In this document: piece after piece, positions 16,216-25,195 of the stretch
How the letters are laid out: each line of letters starts with the position of its first letter
How positions within the stretch are numbered: the first letter of the stretch is position 1
Assembly: GCF_024054175.1 (NCBI RefSeq)
Contig: NZ_JAMXLA010000001.1
Coordinates: forward strand, 617,341 to 681,340
Direction: 5' to 3'
DNA length: 64,000 bases
Source of the DNA: Flavobacterium sp. NRK1
Lineage (GTDB): Bacteria; Bacteroidota; Bacteroidia; Flavobacteriales; Flavobacteriaceae
The notes under the pieces: generated by a model
Database searches by the model: none
Told to the model about the DNA's origin: nothing
What the model saw: the letters and a program-made list of their open reading frames with translations, nothing else
Position numbers and translations under genes: made by a program

Positions 16216-16722
16216 CTATTTTTTTCCTTTCGACTTCGCTTTCTTTTTAGATTTAGCCTTCTTTTTAGATTTTTCTATTTTCTTAGCTTTTGCTTTAGCT
16301 TTTTGCTTTTTAACTTTATCCTTAGCCTTCTTTTTAGCTTTGGCTTTTTTAGCTTTACCCTTCTCCTTTAAACCTTTCAATTTTGCTTTCTTCTTTTTCT
16401 TATCTTTTTCTTTTTTGCTCTTTTCTTTATCTTTCACCTTTTTATCTTTTTTAGCAGGCTTATCTACTTTTACAACCGGCTCCTCAGAAGCTGTTGTAAC
16501 TTCGTCATTTAAAGTTTCAGTATTGATCTCCTCCTTTATTTCTTCCTGCTTATCCGAATCAATTTCAACAGGCTTATGCTCTGCAGATTTGGTTGTATTT
16601 CTCGGTCTTCTTGCAGGTTTCGGCTTCACAGCATCTGGCAAAGATTCTTCACTTATTTTTGGGTCATTTAAAGATGCAGCTTCTTTAGCCGCTTCGTCTT
16701 TTTTTTCAACTGGTTGTTTCAT
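16216..16722 (-). CDS. Highly lysine-rich low-complexity protein
   Basis: A 168-aa protein. The first half is acidic and mixed (KPARRPRNTTKSAEHKP, then a Glu/Asp-rich stretch at about 50-85). The second half (about residues 88-168) is almost wholly Lys with Ala, Asp, Glu and Gly in repeats such as KAKKKAKDK and KSKKKAKSK. There is no signal peptide or membrane helix. The tail resembles eukaryotic histone H1 and bacterial H1-like proteins, so nucleic-acid binding and nucleoid compaction are plausible but unproven. Not part of an operon. Confidence 0.7.
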   Translation of the reverse strand: MKQPVEKKDEAAKEAASLNDPKISEESLPDAVKPKPARRPRNTTKSAEHKPVEIDSDKQEEIKEEINTETLNDEVTTASEEPVVKVDKPAKKDKKVKDKEKSKKEKDKKKKKAKLKGLKEKGKAKKAKAKKKAKDKVKKQKAKAKAKKIEKSKKKAKSKKKAKSKGKK

Positions 16723-16891
16723 GGGGTAAACTTTTTGCTATTATATTAGGTTTTCTGCATCATTTCGCACATAATGTTATTACATTATCAATTAAATGTA
16801 AATTTAATCCTAACAAAAATAAGCTTTTAAAACACATCTCAATGTTAAGTTTTTACCATCCAAAGAAATCAAAAACACAAATTATGTCGAA

Positions 16892-16941
16892 TTGAATAAG
16901 AAATTGAAAATTTTTATACATTTACGTAATCAGTTACGTAA
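16892..16941 (+). promoter_or_regulatory. Promoter with twin TTACGTAA operator of the MarR-GNAT gene
   Basis: TTG (16892-16894), a 22-nt spacer and TACATTTA (16917-16924) form a near-consensus promoter. Two identical 8-bp palindromes TTACGTAA lie at 16922-16929 and 16934-16941, 12 bp apart centre to centre, overlapping the -7 box and the expected transcription start. That position suits autorepression by the MarR-type regulator encoded 11 nt downstream (inference). Confidence 0.6.
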
Positions 16942-16951
16942 TTAATATTAT

Positions 16952-17905
16952 ATGAATTTTTTTAATAAAACAGGAAAAATGGCAATTGGCAGCCGATTGA
17001 GAATACTTACAGATAAAATAACAGAAGATGCTGCCAAAATATATGAGTTATATGATGTGCAGCTTCAGCCCAAGTGGTTCCCGGTATTTCATACACTCAC
17101 ACATGAAGAAAATACAATTACAGGTATTGCCCAACATATAGGGCACTCCCATCCTTCTGTAAGCAAAATAGTTGCAGAGATGTCTAAAAAGGGAATTGTT
17201 ACCGAACGAAAAGATAAAAATGACGGCAGAAAGAATATAATAGTGCTTTCTGAGAAAGGGTTACAAATGGCTGAAAAAATGAAAAAGCAGAATATGGATG
17301 TAAATAACGCCATAGAAGATATACTTACATCTACCCAAAATAATTTATGGAAAGCTATTGAAGAATGGGAATTTGTACTTACTCAAAAATCACTGCTACA
17401 AAGAGTAAAGGAACAAAAAAAGCAAAGGGAAAGTAAAAAAGTAAGAATAGTAAATTATACTTCTAAATACAAAGAGGCTTTTAAAACACTAAATGAAGAA
17501 TGGATAACAACCTATTTTAAAATGGAGGCCGCAGATTATAAAGCTCTTGACAATCCTGAAGAATATATATTAAACAATGGAGGCTGTATTTTTGTAGCTC
17601 TATATGATGGAGATCCCGTAGGTGTTTGCGCTTTACTTAAAATGGATAATACTCTATATGATTACGAATTAGCCAAAATGGCAGTGTCGCCAAAAGCACA
17701 GGGAAAAAATATAGGATGGCTGCTCGGACAGGCAATAATAGAAAAGGCAAGATCTTTAGGAGCCTCCAATATTTATCTTGAAAGTAATACTATATTAAAA
17801 CCTGCTATAAATCTATATCATAAACTCGGATTTGAAAAGGTGGCCGGTTTAGAATCTCCTTATGAACGCTGTAACATTCAGATGGAGTTAAAAATAAGAC
17901 AATAA
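16952..17905 (+). CDS. MarR-type regulator fused to a GNAT acetyltransferase
   Basis: A 317-aa two-domain protein. Residues about 15-145 are a winged-helix MarR domain (ITGIAQHIGHSHPSVSKIVAEM recognition region, then VTERKDKNDGRKNIIVLSEKG wing). Residues about 163-317 are a GNAT domain with the acetyl-CoA segment LAKMAVSPKAQGKNIGWLLG and the C-terminal NLYHKLGFEKV. Fused MarR-GNAT proteins are known in several phyla; the substrate and effector here are unknown. The gene stands alone and probably regulates itself through the twin TTACGTAA boxes at its promoter. Confidence 0.9.
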   Translation: MNFFNKTGKMAIGSRLRILTDKITEDAAKIYELYDVQLQPKWFPVFHTLTHEENTITGIAQHIGHSHPSVSKIVAEMSKKGIVTERKDKNDGRKNIIVLSEKGLQMAEKMKKQNMDVNNAIEDILTSTQNNLWKAIEEWEFVLTQKSLLQRVKEQKKQRESKKVRIVNYTSKYKEAFKTLNEEWITTYFKMEAADYKALDNPEEYILNNGGCIFVALYDGDPVGVCALLKMDNTLYDYELAKMAVSPKAQGKNIGWLLGQAIIEKARSLGASNIYLESNTILKPAINLYHKLGFEKVAGLESPYERCNIQMELKIRQ

Positions 17906-17907
17906 AA

Positions 17908-17941
17908 AAGCGTCAGGATTTCAGGTGAAATTCTGACGCTT
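17908..17941. terminator. Terminator between the MarR-GNAT gene and tRNA-Arg
   Basis: A 15-bp stem with one wobble pair (17908-17922 with 17927-17941) and a 4-nt loop. Leftward it is followed by a T run, so it ends the tRNA-Arg transcript. It may also end the rightward gene, whose stop codon is at 17903-17905. Confidence 0.8.
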
Positions 17942-17949
17942 AGGTTTTG

Positions 17950-18023
17950 TGACCTCAGAGGGATTCGAACCCCCAACCGCTGGAGCCGAAATCCAGTGCT
18001 CTATCCAGTTGAGCCATGAGGCC
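17950..18023 (-). tRNA. tRNA-Arg (anticodon TCG)
   Basis: The minus strand folds into a full cloverleaf: acceptor GGCCTCA/TGAGGTC, D arm with GGCTCAACTGGATAGAGC, anticodon stem CTGGA/TCCAG with loop TTTCGGC (anticodon TCG), and T arm GGGGGTTCGAATCCC. CCA is not encoded. Confidence 0.95.
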
Positions 18024-18063
18024 GATTATTTCTGATGTAAAATAAGATCAGAAATTTATAATG

Positions 18064-18513
18064 TTATGCTAATGCCTTTTTAACTGCATTTGAAATTGTT
18101 TTTCCGTCAGCAGTACCGGCAAGCTCTTTGGATGCAATTCCCATCACCTTACCCATATCTGCCATTCCTGAGAAGCCATTATCAGCAATAATTTTCTTCA
18201 CAACAGCTTCAACTTCTTCCTCACTAAGCTGTGCAGGTAAAAACTTTTCTATTACAGCAGCCTGTTCAAGTTCAGGGTCAGCAAGATCCTGACGTCCCTG
18301 CTCTATGTATATGTTAGCACTGTCTTTGCGTTGTTTTACCAGCCTTTGAAGTAATTTTATTTCTTCTTCGGCAGATAATTCTTCTTTAGCCCCACTTTCA
18401 GTCTGCGCCAGCAGTAATGCTGATTTAACTGCCCTAAGTGATTCTAAAGCTACTGTATCTTTAGCTTTCATGGCGTTTTTAATAGCGTCCATGATATCGT
18501 TTTGTAAACTCAT
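18064..18513 (-). CDS. yqeY: GatB/YqeY domain protein
   Basis: A 149-aa YqeY-family protein: SLQNDIMDAIKNAMKAKD at the start, KLLQRLVKQRKDSANIY in the middle and a GMADMGKVMGI/GKTISNAVKKAL C-terminus. The domain is also found fused to GatB and is thought to aid tRNA-dependent amidation, but the stand-alone role is unclear. I choose the ATG at 18513, which gives the family-typical length; the frame runs back to 18582 without resemblance. It lies downstream of ftsZ, separated from it by a terminator. Confidence 0.88.
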   Translation of the reverse strand: MSLQNDIMDAIKNAMKAKDTVALESLRAVKSALLLAQTESGAKEELSAEEEIKLLQRLVKQRKDSANIYIEQGRQDLADPELEQAAVIEKFLPAQLSEEEVEAVVKKIIADNGFSGMADMGKVMGIASKELAGTADGKTISNAVKKALA

Positions 18514-18551
18514 AGTACAAGTTTTAATGTGCCTGCGAAGATAAAAAAATA

Positions 18552-18579
18552 ACCCGAAAATACTATTATATTTTCGGGT
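18552..18579 (-). terminator. Terminator at the end of the dcw cluster
   Basis: An 11-bp stem (18552-18562 with 18569-18579), loop CTATTA, followed leftward by a T run. It lies 23 nt past the ftsZ stop and closes the mraZ-ftsZ run. Confidence 0.85.
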
Positions 18580-18601
18580 CAAAGGTTCACATTTGGATTA
18601 G

Positions 18602-20593
18602 TTAATCTACATTGTCATGCAGGAACGAGTTGTTAGAACGCAACTGTAAGTCGTCGTTGCTATCTGTTCCTAAAGACAAGCGCGATTTGCTATTATCTGT
18701 ACGGGAGTCGTTTAGATCGATACCCATTCTTTTATAAGCAGGTTCTTTTTCAATTTCATCAATCCTTGCAGAACTGTTATGAAATTTATAATTGAACTCT
18801 TTCATTTTCCTTCTGCGCTCTTCCGCTCTCATTTTAAGTGTTTCTTCTATAGTCATTTCTACAGGAGAAATATCCTCATTAGCAGAAGTCTGCTTAGCAG
18901 GTTCCTGTTCGGCAGTTTTCATTGTGAGATTAAGCTCCGGAGCAATAGGTTCTTCAACCTTAGCAACAGGCTTAGATTCTAAAAGTTCAGTTTCTTTTTC
19001 AAGATATTCCTCAAGCGAATACCTCACAATACCTGTTTCATTAAGCTCAGTAACAGGAACTACCTGTACCGGCTCATTAACTTTAATATCGCGGGTTTCA
19101 TCACTTAAGCTGAAAAGAACTTTTTCTTCTCTTTTAATGTTATCTGTAGAAAGATCAAATGAGAATGTAAATTGCTCTTCTTCTTTCTTAGCTGCCACTA
19201 CAAACTCAGGCTCAAATACTTCAATCTCCCTAACATCTTTAATTTCTGTCATCGCAGGCGCAACAGCAACAGGAGCTGCTACAGGTTCAGGAGCAGGAGC
19301 AACCACTGGTTCCGGTGAAACGATTTCAAAAAACACGTCAAGATTATTGATGTATTCTGAAGAAGGAAACTCCGGTTCTGCAACTTCAGCTGTCGGCTTT
19401 TTTCCTTCAGCCTCCTCCTCTTCAAGCTCAAAAATTATTTTTTCTTCAACAACAGGCTGTGGTTTTACTTCAGTTTTTGGCTGTTCAGACGGCACTGAAA
19501 AATCAAATCCTGACATTGGCTTATTTGTAAGATCCTGAACCAGTCTCTGTCCTTCTTCCAATGCATGGATTATTCTTTTAGGCTCTGTATTTACAATTTC
19601 GTTTTGCTGCTCTACATTAAAGCCTGTAGCAATAATAGTTACAGCAACAGAATCACCTAAAGACTCATCTTCACCAACACCCATGATGATATTAGCATTA
19701 TAACCTGCTTCAGCCTGGATATGATCATTTATTTCTCCTATTTCATCAATAGTAATTTCACTTGTACCCGAAACGATAAGCAACAATACGTTTTTAGCAC
19801 CTGTAATTTTATTATCATTTAATAAAGGTGAATCAAGAGCATCAACAATAGCATCTTTAGCACGGTTATCACCCGATGCTATAGCAGACCCCATTATAGC
19901 AGTACCACTATTTGACAATACTGTTTTAGCATCTTTAAGGTCAATATTTTGTGTATAGTGATGCGTTATAACTTCAGCAATACCTCTTGAGGCAGTTGCC
20001 AAAACTTCATCAGCTTTAGAGAACCCTGCTTTAAAACCAAGATTACCATAAACTTCACGCAGCTTATTATTATTGATAACGATTAAAGAGTCTACCTGCT
20101 TTCTAAGCCTTTCTACACCAGATAATGCCTGTTCGGACCTTACCTTACCTTCAAACTGAAAAGGTATGGTAACAATACCTACTGTAAGGATATCTCTTTC
20201 TTTAGCCAGCTGGGCAATAACAGGAGCAGCACCTGTTCCGGTTCCGCCGCCCATACCGGCAGTTATAAATATCATTTTAGTATTAGTGTCAAGCATCTTT
20301 TCAATATCCTCAATGCTCTCGAGAGCCGACTGCTGCCCTACTTCAGGGTTTGCGCCTGCACCAAGGCCTTCGGTTAATCCGACACCTAACTGTATTTTGT
20401 TTGGTACAGGGCTATTTTGCAATGCCTGTGAATCTGTATTACAAACAACAAAATCAACACCTTTGATCCCCTGCTTAAACATGTGGTTTATCGCGTTGCT
20501 TCCGCCTCCGCCAACACCAATTACCTTGATCACGTTCGATTGATTTTTGGGTAAATCAAACGTAATGCTTCCAAAATCTGAGTTGCTCATCAT
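18602..20593 (-). CDS. ftsZ: Cell division protein FtsZ with long C-terminal extension
   Basis: A 663-aa tubulin homologue that forms the division ring. The GTPase core (about residues 1-325) has the GGGGSNAINHM start, the tubulin signature GGGTGTGAAPV and a T7-loop region. It is followed by an acidic, proline/valine-rich linker of some 300 residues and a conserved C-terminal peptide region (LRSNNSFLHDNVD) presumed to bind FtsA. E. coli FtsZ is about 380 aa, so the linker is unusually long, as is common in Flavobacteria. It starts 13 nt after ftsA and is the last dcw gene. Confidence 0.97.
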   Translation of the reverse strand: MMSNSDFGSITFDLPKNQSNVIKVIGVGGGGSNAINHMFKQGIKGVDFVVCNTDSQALQNSPVPNKIQLGVGLTEGLGAGANPEVGQQSALESIEDIEKMLDTNTKMIFITAGMGGGTGTGAAPVIAQLAKERDILTVGIVTIPFQFEGKVRSEQALSGVERLRKQVDSLIVINNNKLREVYGNLGFKAGFSKADEVLATASRGIAEVITHHYTQNIDLKDAKTVLSNSGTAIMGSAIASGDNRAKDAIVDALDSPLLNDNKITGAKNVLLLIVSGTSEITIDEIGEINDHIQAEAGYNANIIMGVGEDESLGDSVAVTIIATGFNVEQQNEIVNTEPKRIIHALEEGQRLVQDLTNKPMSGFDFSVPSEQPKTEVKPQPVVEEKIIFELEEEEAEGKKPTAEVAEPEFPSSEYINNLDVFFEIVSPEPVVAPAPEPVAAPVAVAPAMTEIKDVREIEVFEPEFVVAAKKEEEQFTFSFDLSTDNIKREEKVLFSLSDETRDIKVNEPVQVVPVTELNETGIVRYSLEEYLEKETELLESKPVAKVEEPIAPELNLTMKTAEQEPAKQTSANEDISPVEMTIEETLKMRAEERRRKMKEFNYKFHNSSARIDEIEKEPAYKRMGIDLNDSRTDNSKSRLSLGTDSNDDLQLRSNNSFLHDNVD

Positions 20594-20606
20594 ATCAATT
20601 GGGTTT

Positions 20607-22013
20607 TTATTCTGCGTTATCTAAAAAATCTTTAATCTTATCAATATACTTGTCAAAAAATGACCTTTTCACTTTCTTTTCAGTAGACTCATCTCCTCTG
20701 CTGTTTTCTTTTTGAGCCGTTACTGTTTCCATATCCTCCTCTTCATAACCTCCCTGTACAACTTCAGCAGCTGCCGTATTTAAAACAGGCTGCCTGTAAA
20801 CCGGTTGTTCAGCCGGTTTTTGAAGTTCTACCAGCGGAGTAGCACTTTGCGTATGATTGCGAAGGCTGTTCATTACCAATCCTACCGCAGTGGCATATAA
20901 AGGACTTGATATTTCCTCATCAGAATTACCTGCCAGATGCTCATTAGGATACCCTATTCTTGTATCCATACCGGTTATATATTCAACAAGCTGTTTAATA
21001 TGCTTAAGCTGGGCTCCCCCTCCTGTAAGCACAATACCGGCAATAAGCTTTTTGCGCGGATCTTCATGTCCGTAAGCCTTTATTTCTGCAAACACCTGTT
21101 CTATAATTTCTACCACACGGGCATGAATAATCTTAGAAAGGTTCTTAAGGGAAATTTCTTTTGGCTCCCTTCCGCGTAATCCCGGAATAGAAACAATTTC
21201 GTTATCTTTATTTTCACCCGGCCAGGCTGACCCGAATTTTACCTTAAGCAGTTCTGCCTGTTTTTCTATAATAGAACATCCTTCTTTTATGTCGTCTGTT
21301 ATTACATTTCCGCCAAAAGGTATAACTGCCGTATGACGGATAATACCATCTTTAAAAATAGCCAGATCGGTAGTACCACCACCAATATCAATCAGTGCAA
21401 CACCTGCTTCTTTTTCTTCCTGGCTTAATACAGCATCAGCAGAAGCTAACGGTTCAAGAGTTAATCCTGAAAGATCAAGCCCCGAGCTTTTAATACATCT
21501 GCCTACATTACGGATAGATGAAGCCTGCCCTACAACAACATGAAAACTACTTTCAAGCCTGCCGCCATACATACCTATCGGCTCTTTTATCTCATTTTGC
21601 CCGTCAATCTTAAATTCCTGCGGCAATACGTGGATAATTTCTTCTCCTGGCAGCATTGCCAGTTTATGCACCTGGTTAATAAGCATATCAATATCGGCAT
21701 CGCCAATTACCTCTTCAGGATTATTCCTGCTGATATAATCGCTGTGCTGAATACTGCGAATGTGCTGTCCGGCTATACCAACAACTACATCATTTATTTT
21801 ATAACCGCTATCGGCTTCCGCTTCCTGAACAGCCTGTTGAATAGACTGTATAGTCTGCGTAATATTATTAACAACACCTCTGGCCACACCAAGGCTTTTG
21901 GATTTTCCGACACCCAGGATTTCCAGTTTTCCATACTCATTTTTCCTGCCTATCATCGCAACAATCTTTGTTGTCCCGATATCTAAACCTACTGCAATGC
22001 TGTCTTTTTCCAT
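20607..22013 (-). CDS. ftsA: Cell division protein FtsA
   Basis: A 468-aa actin-like protein that tethers FtsZ to the membrane. It shows the N-terminal phosphate-binding VGLDIGTTKIVAMIGRKNEYG, the GGGTTDLAIF loop and the LTGGGAQL motif. The C-terminal segment (SFFDKYIDKIKDFLD) is an amphipathic membrane-binding helix. I use the ATG at 22013 (MEKDSIAVGLD), which leaves a 4-nt gap to ftsQ; the frame opens slightly upstream at 22037, inside ftsQ. Confidence 0.96.
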   Translation of the reverse strand: MEKDSIAVGLDIGTTKIVAMIGRKNEYGKLEILGVGKSKSLGVARGVVNNITQTIQSIQQAVQEAEADSGYKINDVVVGIAGQHIRSIQHSDYISRNNPEEVIGDADIDMLINQVHKLAMLPGEEIIHVLPQEFKIDGQNEIKEPIGMYGGRLESSFHVVVGQASSIRNVGRCIKSSGLDLSGLTLEPLASADAVLSQEEKEAGVALIDIGGGTTDLAIFKDGIIRHTAVIPFGGNVITDDIKEGCSIIEKQAELLKVKFGSAWPGENKDNEIVSIPGLRGREPKEISLKNLSKIIHARVVEIIEQVFAEIKAYGHEDPRKKLIAGIVLTGGGAQLKHIKQLVEYITGMDTRIGYPNEHLAGNSDEEISSPLYATAVGLVMNSLRNHTQSATPLVELQKPAEQPVYRQPVLNTAAAEVVQGGYEEEDMETVTAQKENSRGDESTEKKVKRSFFDKYIDKIKDFLDNAE

Positions 22014-22017
22014 AACC

Positions 22018-22740
22018 CTATTTTTTGGTGCACACAACCTGTTGTGTAAATTTCAGATTTATTGTTTTGTACTGTTTTATCAATGTATCTTTTACTGCAT
22101 CCTGAAGAAATGCCATATAGTTATTAAATTTCTTTTCAATGTTTACCGGCTTGCCAAACTGAATTTCATAATTGTAATTCCTGCTTCGCATAACAAGATT
22201 ACCCGTAAGAGCAACCTCAATACCGATGATGTTTTTCTTTAAAAATTCATCGTCATTGATATAATTAAGCAACTTGTGCAATTTTTCCTTCTCAATGCTG
22301 TTTACCTCTCCCGTTACAAGAGGAACCCTTGCGGTATAGGTATCAGAAAGTGGCATTTCGTCACCCCTGTAATCGATATAGTACGAATTATCCCCCCGAA
22401 AAATTCTGGCAACAGGCTTTCTCTGCGAAATTATCGCCTTCAACTTCCCGTCTATTGTAGCGTAAACCTCTGCCTTGTCAATCATTGGGTTTTTGTCAAG
22501 GGATTTTTCAACGCTATTCAAATCTAATTTATCTTTTTGAATGCTTTGTATGCTGCCAAAATTTTGTATCAACAAGTTATTAACTTTCTCATGGGTTATA
22601 AAGTCTTCAGCCTCTGCAAACTCAATATCGGTTTCTTTTATTTTCCTGTTTTCATTCCGTTTAGACGCGAAAGAATAAAGGAAAACAACCGCACTCAAAA
22701 TAAGCACCAATCTTATGTTATTCCAGTTAATTTTTTTCAT
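22018..22740 (-). CDS. ftsQ: Cell division protein FtsQ/DivIB
   Basis: A 240-aa bitopic membrane protein: short basic N-terminus, one helix (about residues 9-25), then a POTRA-like periplasmic region (NLLIQNFGSIQSIQKDKLDLNSVEKSLDKNPMI is its characteristic start) and a C-terminal domain. Sequence conservation of FtsQ is low; the call rests on topology, length and position between murC and ftsA. It overlaps murC by 14 nt, suggesting coupled translation. Confidence 0.9.
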   Translation of the reverse strand: MKKINWNNIRLVLILSAVVFLYSFASKRNENRKIKETDIEFAEAEDFITHEKVNNLLIQNFGSIQSIQKDKLDLNSVEKSLDKNPMIDKAEVYATIDGKLKAIISQRKPVARIFRGDNSYYIDYRGDEMPLSDTYTARVPLVTGEVNSIEKEKLHKLLNYINDDEFLKKNIIGIEVALTGNLVMRSRNYNYEIQFGKPVNIEKKFNNYMAFLQDAVKDTLIKQYKTINLKFTQQVVCTKK

Positions 22741-24076
22741 CTAAAATCTTTTTAATTTCAGGCACCATTTCACCTATATCACCCGCCCCTATAGTAACAA
22801 TAACTGTTGCATCTGTCATTTTTAAAAAAGGCAGTAAATCAGTTTTTGAAACCAGTTTTTTTTTCGGGTTTTCAATTTTTTGTAAAAGCCATTTAGAGGT
22901 TATCCCTTCCATTGGCAGTTCGCGAGCAGGATAAATATCCAGTAAAACCACATTTTCAAATGCCGAAAGGCTTTTAGCAAACCCATCTGCAAAATCTCTT
23001 GTACGGCTGAACAAATGAGGCTGGAATATGGCTAACACCTTTTCATTAGGATATAGCTCTGAAACAGCCTGATAAACCGCATTTATTTCTGTGGGATGAT
23101 GTGCATAATCATCTATATACACTAATCCTTCTTTTTTTATCTGATAAGAAAATCTTCTTTTTACACCTTTAAAAGATTCAAGCGCTTTTTTTATATCATC
23201 AGTTGCCACGCCATAGGTTTTTGCCATTGCCAAAGCCAGTAACGCATTGGTAAGATTATGATGCCCAGGAAGCGCAAACCTAAGATCTGTAATTGTTTCA
23301 TGCGGTGTAACCACATCAAATACATACCAGCTATTTTCTATACGGATATTTGACGCAGAAAACTCTCCCTCATGAACCCCTACTGTTATACCCTCAAGCG
23401 GGAGGCCATTAGTAACAAACAAATGTTTTTTATCTGACACCTTATCTGCAAATTCTCTGAATGACGCTTCTATAGAAGCCGTATCGCCATAAATATCAAG
23501 ATGATCAGCATCCATCGATGTAACACAGGCAATATCCGGATGCAAGTGTAAAAAAGAGCGGTCAAACTCATCAGCTTCAACAACAGTCACGGTTTTACCA
23601 CTGCCAATAAGGTTTGAATTATAATTTTCTACAATCCCGCCTAAAAAAGCAGTAACATCTAATCCGCTTTCATACAAAATATGCCCCAGGATGCTGGACG
23701 TTGTAGTTTTACCATGTGTACCTGCCACAGCAAAGCAAAAGGTATCTTTAGTAATAATACCTAGCACCTCTGCACGTTTTTTTACTACAAAATCATTCTG
23801 AAGGAAATAATTCCATTGTATATGATTTTTAGGTACTGCCGGAGTTACAACTACCAGTGTATTGTCCTTATTAAGATACGGCAGCCCTATAAGCTCAACC
23901 TTATCTTCAAAATGGATGGCTATTCCTTCAGCTTTTAATTCATCCGTAAGATGAGTTGGTGTACGGTCATAACCGGCAACATTTTTGCCTATAAATTTAA
24001 AATAGCGGGCCAGGGCACTCATACCTATGCCTCCTATACCTACAAAATAGACGTTATGTATTTGGTTCAGATCCAT
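22727..24076 (-). CDS. murC: UDP-N-acetylmuramate-L-alanine ligase
   Basis: A 449-aa Mur ligase that adds the first L-Ala to UDP-MurNAc. Features: YFVGIGGIGMSALARYF nucleotide-binding start, ATP-binding GTHGKTTTSS, EADEFDRSFLHL, and HHPTEI in the central/C-terminal region, all MurC-specific. Positioned between murG (17 nt) and ftsQ (overlap). Confidence 0.97.
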   Translation of the reverse strand: MDLNQIHNVYFVGIGGIGMSALARYFKFIGKNVAGYDRTPTHLTDELKAEGIAIHFEDKVELIGLPYLNKDNTLVVVTPAVPKNHIQWNYFLQNDFVVKKRAEVLGIITKDTFCFAVAGTHGKTTTSSILGHILYESGLDVTAFLGGIVENYNSNLIGSGKTVTVVEADEFDRSFLHLHPDIACVTSMDADHLDIYGDTASIEASFREFADKVSDKKHLFVTNGLPLEGITVGVHEGEFSASNIRIENSWYVFDVVTPHETITDLRFALPGHHNLTNALLALAMAKTYGVATDDIKKALESFKGVKRRFSYQIKKEGLVYIDDYAHHPTEINAVYQAVSELYPNEKVLAIFQPHLFSRTRDFADGFAKSLSAFENVVLLDIYPARELPMEGITSKWLLQKIENPKKKLVSKTDLLPFLKMTDATVIVTIGAGDIGEMVPEIKKILDEKN

Positions 24077-24093
24077 TTATACTATTAACTATA

Positions 24094-25185
24094 TTATTTT
24101 ATCAATTTTATTATCTCTTCAACTATATCTTTGGTAGCGTTTGGCTTTGCCATCTTCTTTATATTCTCACCCAGCTTTTTTTGTTTTTCAGGGTTTGTTA
24201 TTAAATCTGAAAACACTGGCTGAAACTGGGTATCAAGCTGTATTTCTTTAATCATTAATGCTCCGTCTTTATCTACAATAGCTTTTGCATTTTTTGTCTG
24301 ATGATCTTCGGCAACATTAGGCGACGGAATAAACACTACCGGCTTTCCTACTAAACAAAGCTCTGAAACCGATGATGCACCTGATCGTGATATTACAAAA
24401 TCTGCTGCTGCATATACCAAATCCATCCTGTCAATAAAAGAAAGCACCTTCGCTCCCTCTTTATCACCATAATGCCTGTATTCCTCAAAATAAAATTTGC
24501 CACACTGCCATATTACCTGAATATTCTGAGCATCAAGCCAGGTAAGTTCTTTCGCAATAAGCTGGTTAATACGTCTTGAACCTAAACTACCCCCTAAAAC
24601 CAACAATGTTTTTTTATCAGGGTTCAGTTCAAAACGGCTAATAGCTTCTGCCCTTTTACCGGCTACATCTACAATATCACTTCGTACAGGGTTACCTGTC
24701 AGTACAATTTTATTCGACGGAAAAAAACGTTCAAGATTGTCATAAGCAACACATATTTTTTTTGCTTTTTTAGACAGCCATTTGTTTGTTATTCCCGGGA
24801 ATGAATTTTGCTCCTGTATAATTGTTGGCACTCCCATTCCTGATGCGGCTCTTAATAATGGTCCGCTGGCAAAACCACCCGTACCAATAACCACATCCGG
24901 TTTAAACTCTTTTACTATTTTTCGCGACTTAACAAGGCTACTCATGAGTTTTAAAGGAAACATAGCATTATCCAGCGTAAGTTTTCTTTGTATGCCTGCA
25001 ATCCAAAGTCCTGTTATTTTATACCCTGCCTGTGGTACTTTTTGCATTTCCATCTTATCGCTTGCACCAACAAAAAGTATTTCGCAATCCGGAAAGCGCG
25101 ATTTTAATTCATTTGCAATAGCAATTGCCGGATATATATGTCCTCCGGTACCACCACCACTTAATATGAATTTTTTCTTTTCCAT
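24094..25185 (-). CDS. murG: UDP-GlcNAc transferase MurG
   Basis: A 363-aa GT28 glycosyltransferase that makes lipid II from lipid I. N-terminal [15 protein letters not shown] and C-terminal [12 protein letters not shown] with [13 protein letters not shown] donor site ([13 protein letters not shown]) are diagnostic. Lies 10 nt after ftsW and 17 nt before murC. Confidence 0.97.
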   Translation of the reverse strand: MEKKKFILSGGGTGGHIYPAIAIANELKSRFPDCEILFVGASDKMEMQKVPQAGYKITGLWIAGIQRKLTLDNAMFPLKLMSSLVKSRKIVKEFKPDVVIGTGGFASGPLLRAASGMGVPTIIQEQNSFPGITNKWLSKKAKKICVAYDNLERFFPSNKIVLTGNPVRSDIVDVAGKRAEAISRFELNPDKKTLLVLGGSLGSRRINQLIAKELTWLDAQNIQVIWQCGKFYFEEYRHYGDKEGAKVLSFIDRMDLVYAAADFVISRSGASSVSELCLVGKPVVFIPSPNVAEDHQTKNAKAIVDKDGALMIKEIQLDTQFQPVFSDLITNPEKQKKLGENIKKMAKPNATKDIVEEIIKLIK

Positions 25186-25195
25186 TTATTAAAAC

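Noticed and set aside
16340..16729. A 129-codon Phe/Leu/Ser-rich plus-strand frame that looks like a membrane protein.
   Set aside because: Lysine codons AAA/AAG read in reverse give Phe and Leu; it is the shadow of the lysine-rich gene.
18792..19538. A 248-codon plus-strand frame opposite the ftsZ linker.
   Set aside because: It is the antisense shadow of the repetitive Glu/Pro/Val-rich linker: serine-rich low complexity without a domain, promoter or homology-like motif.
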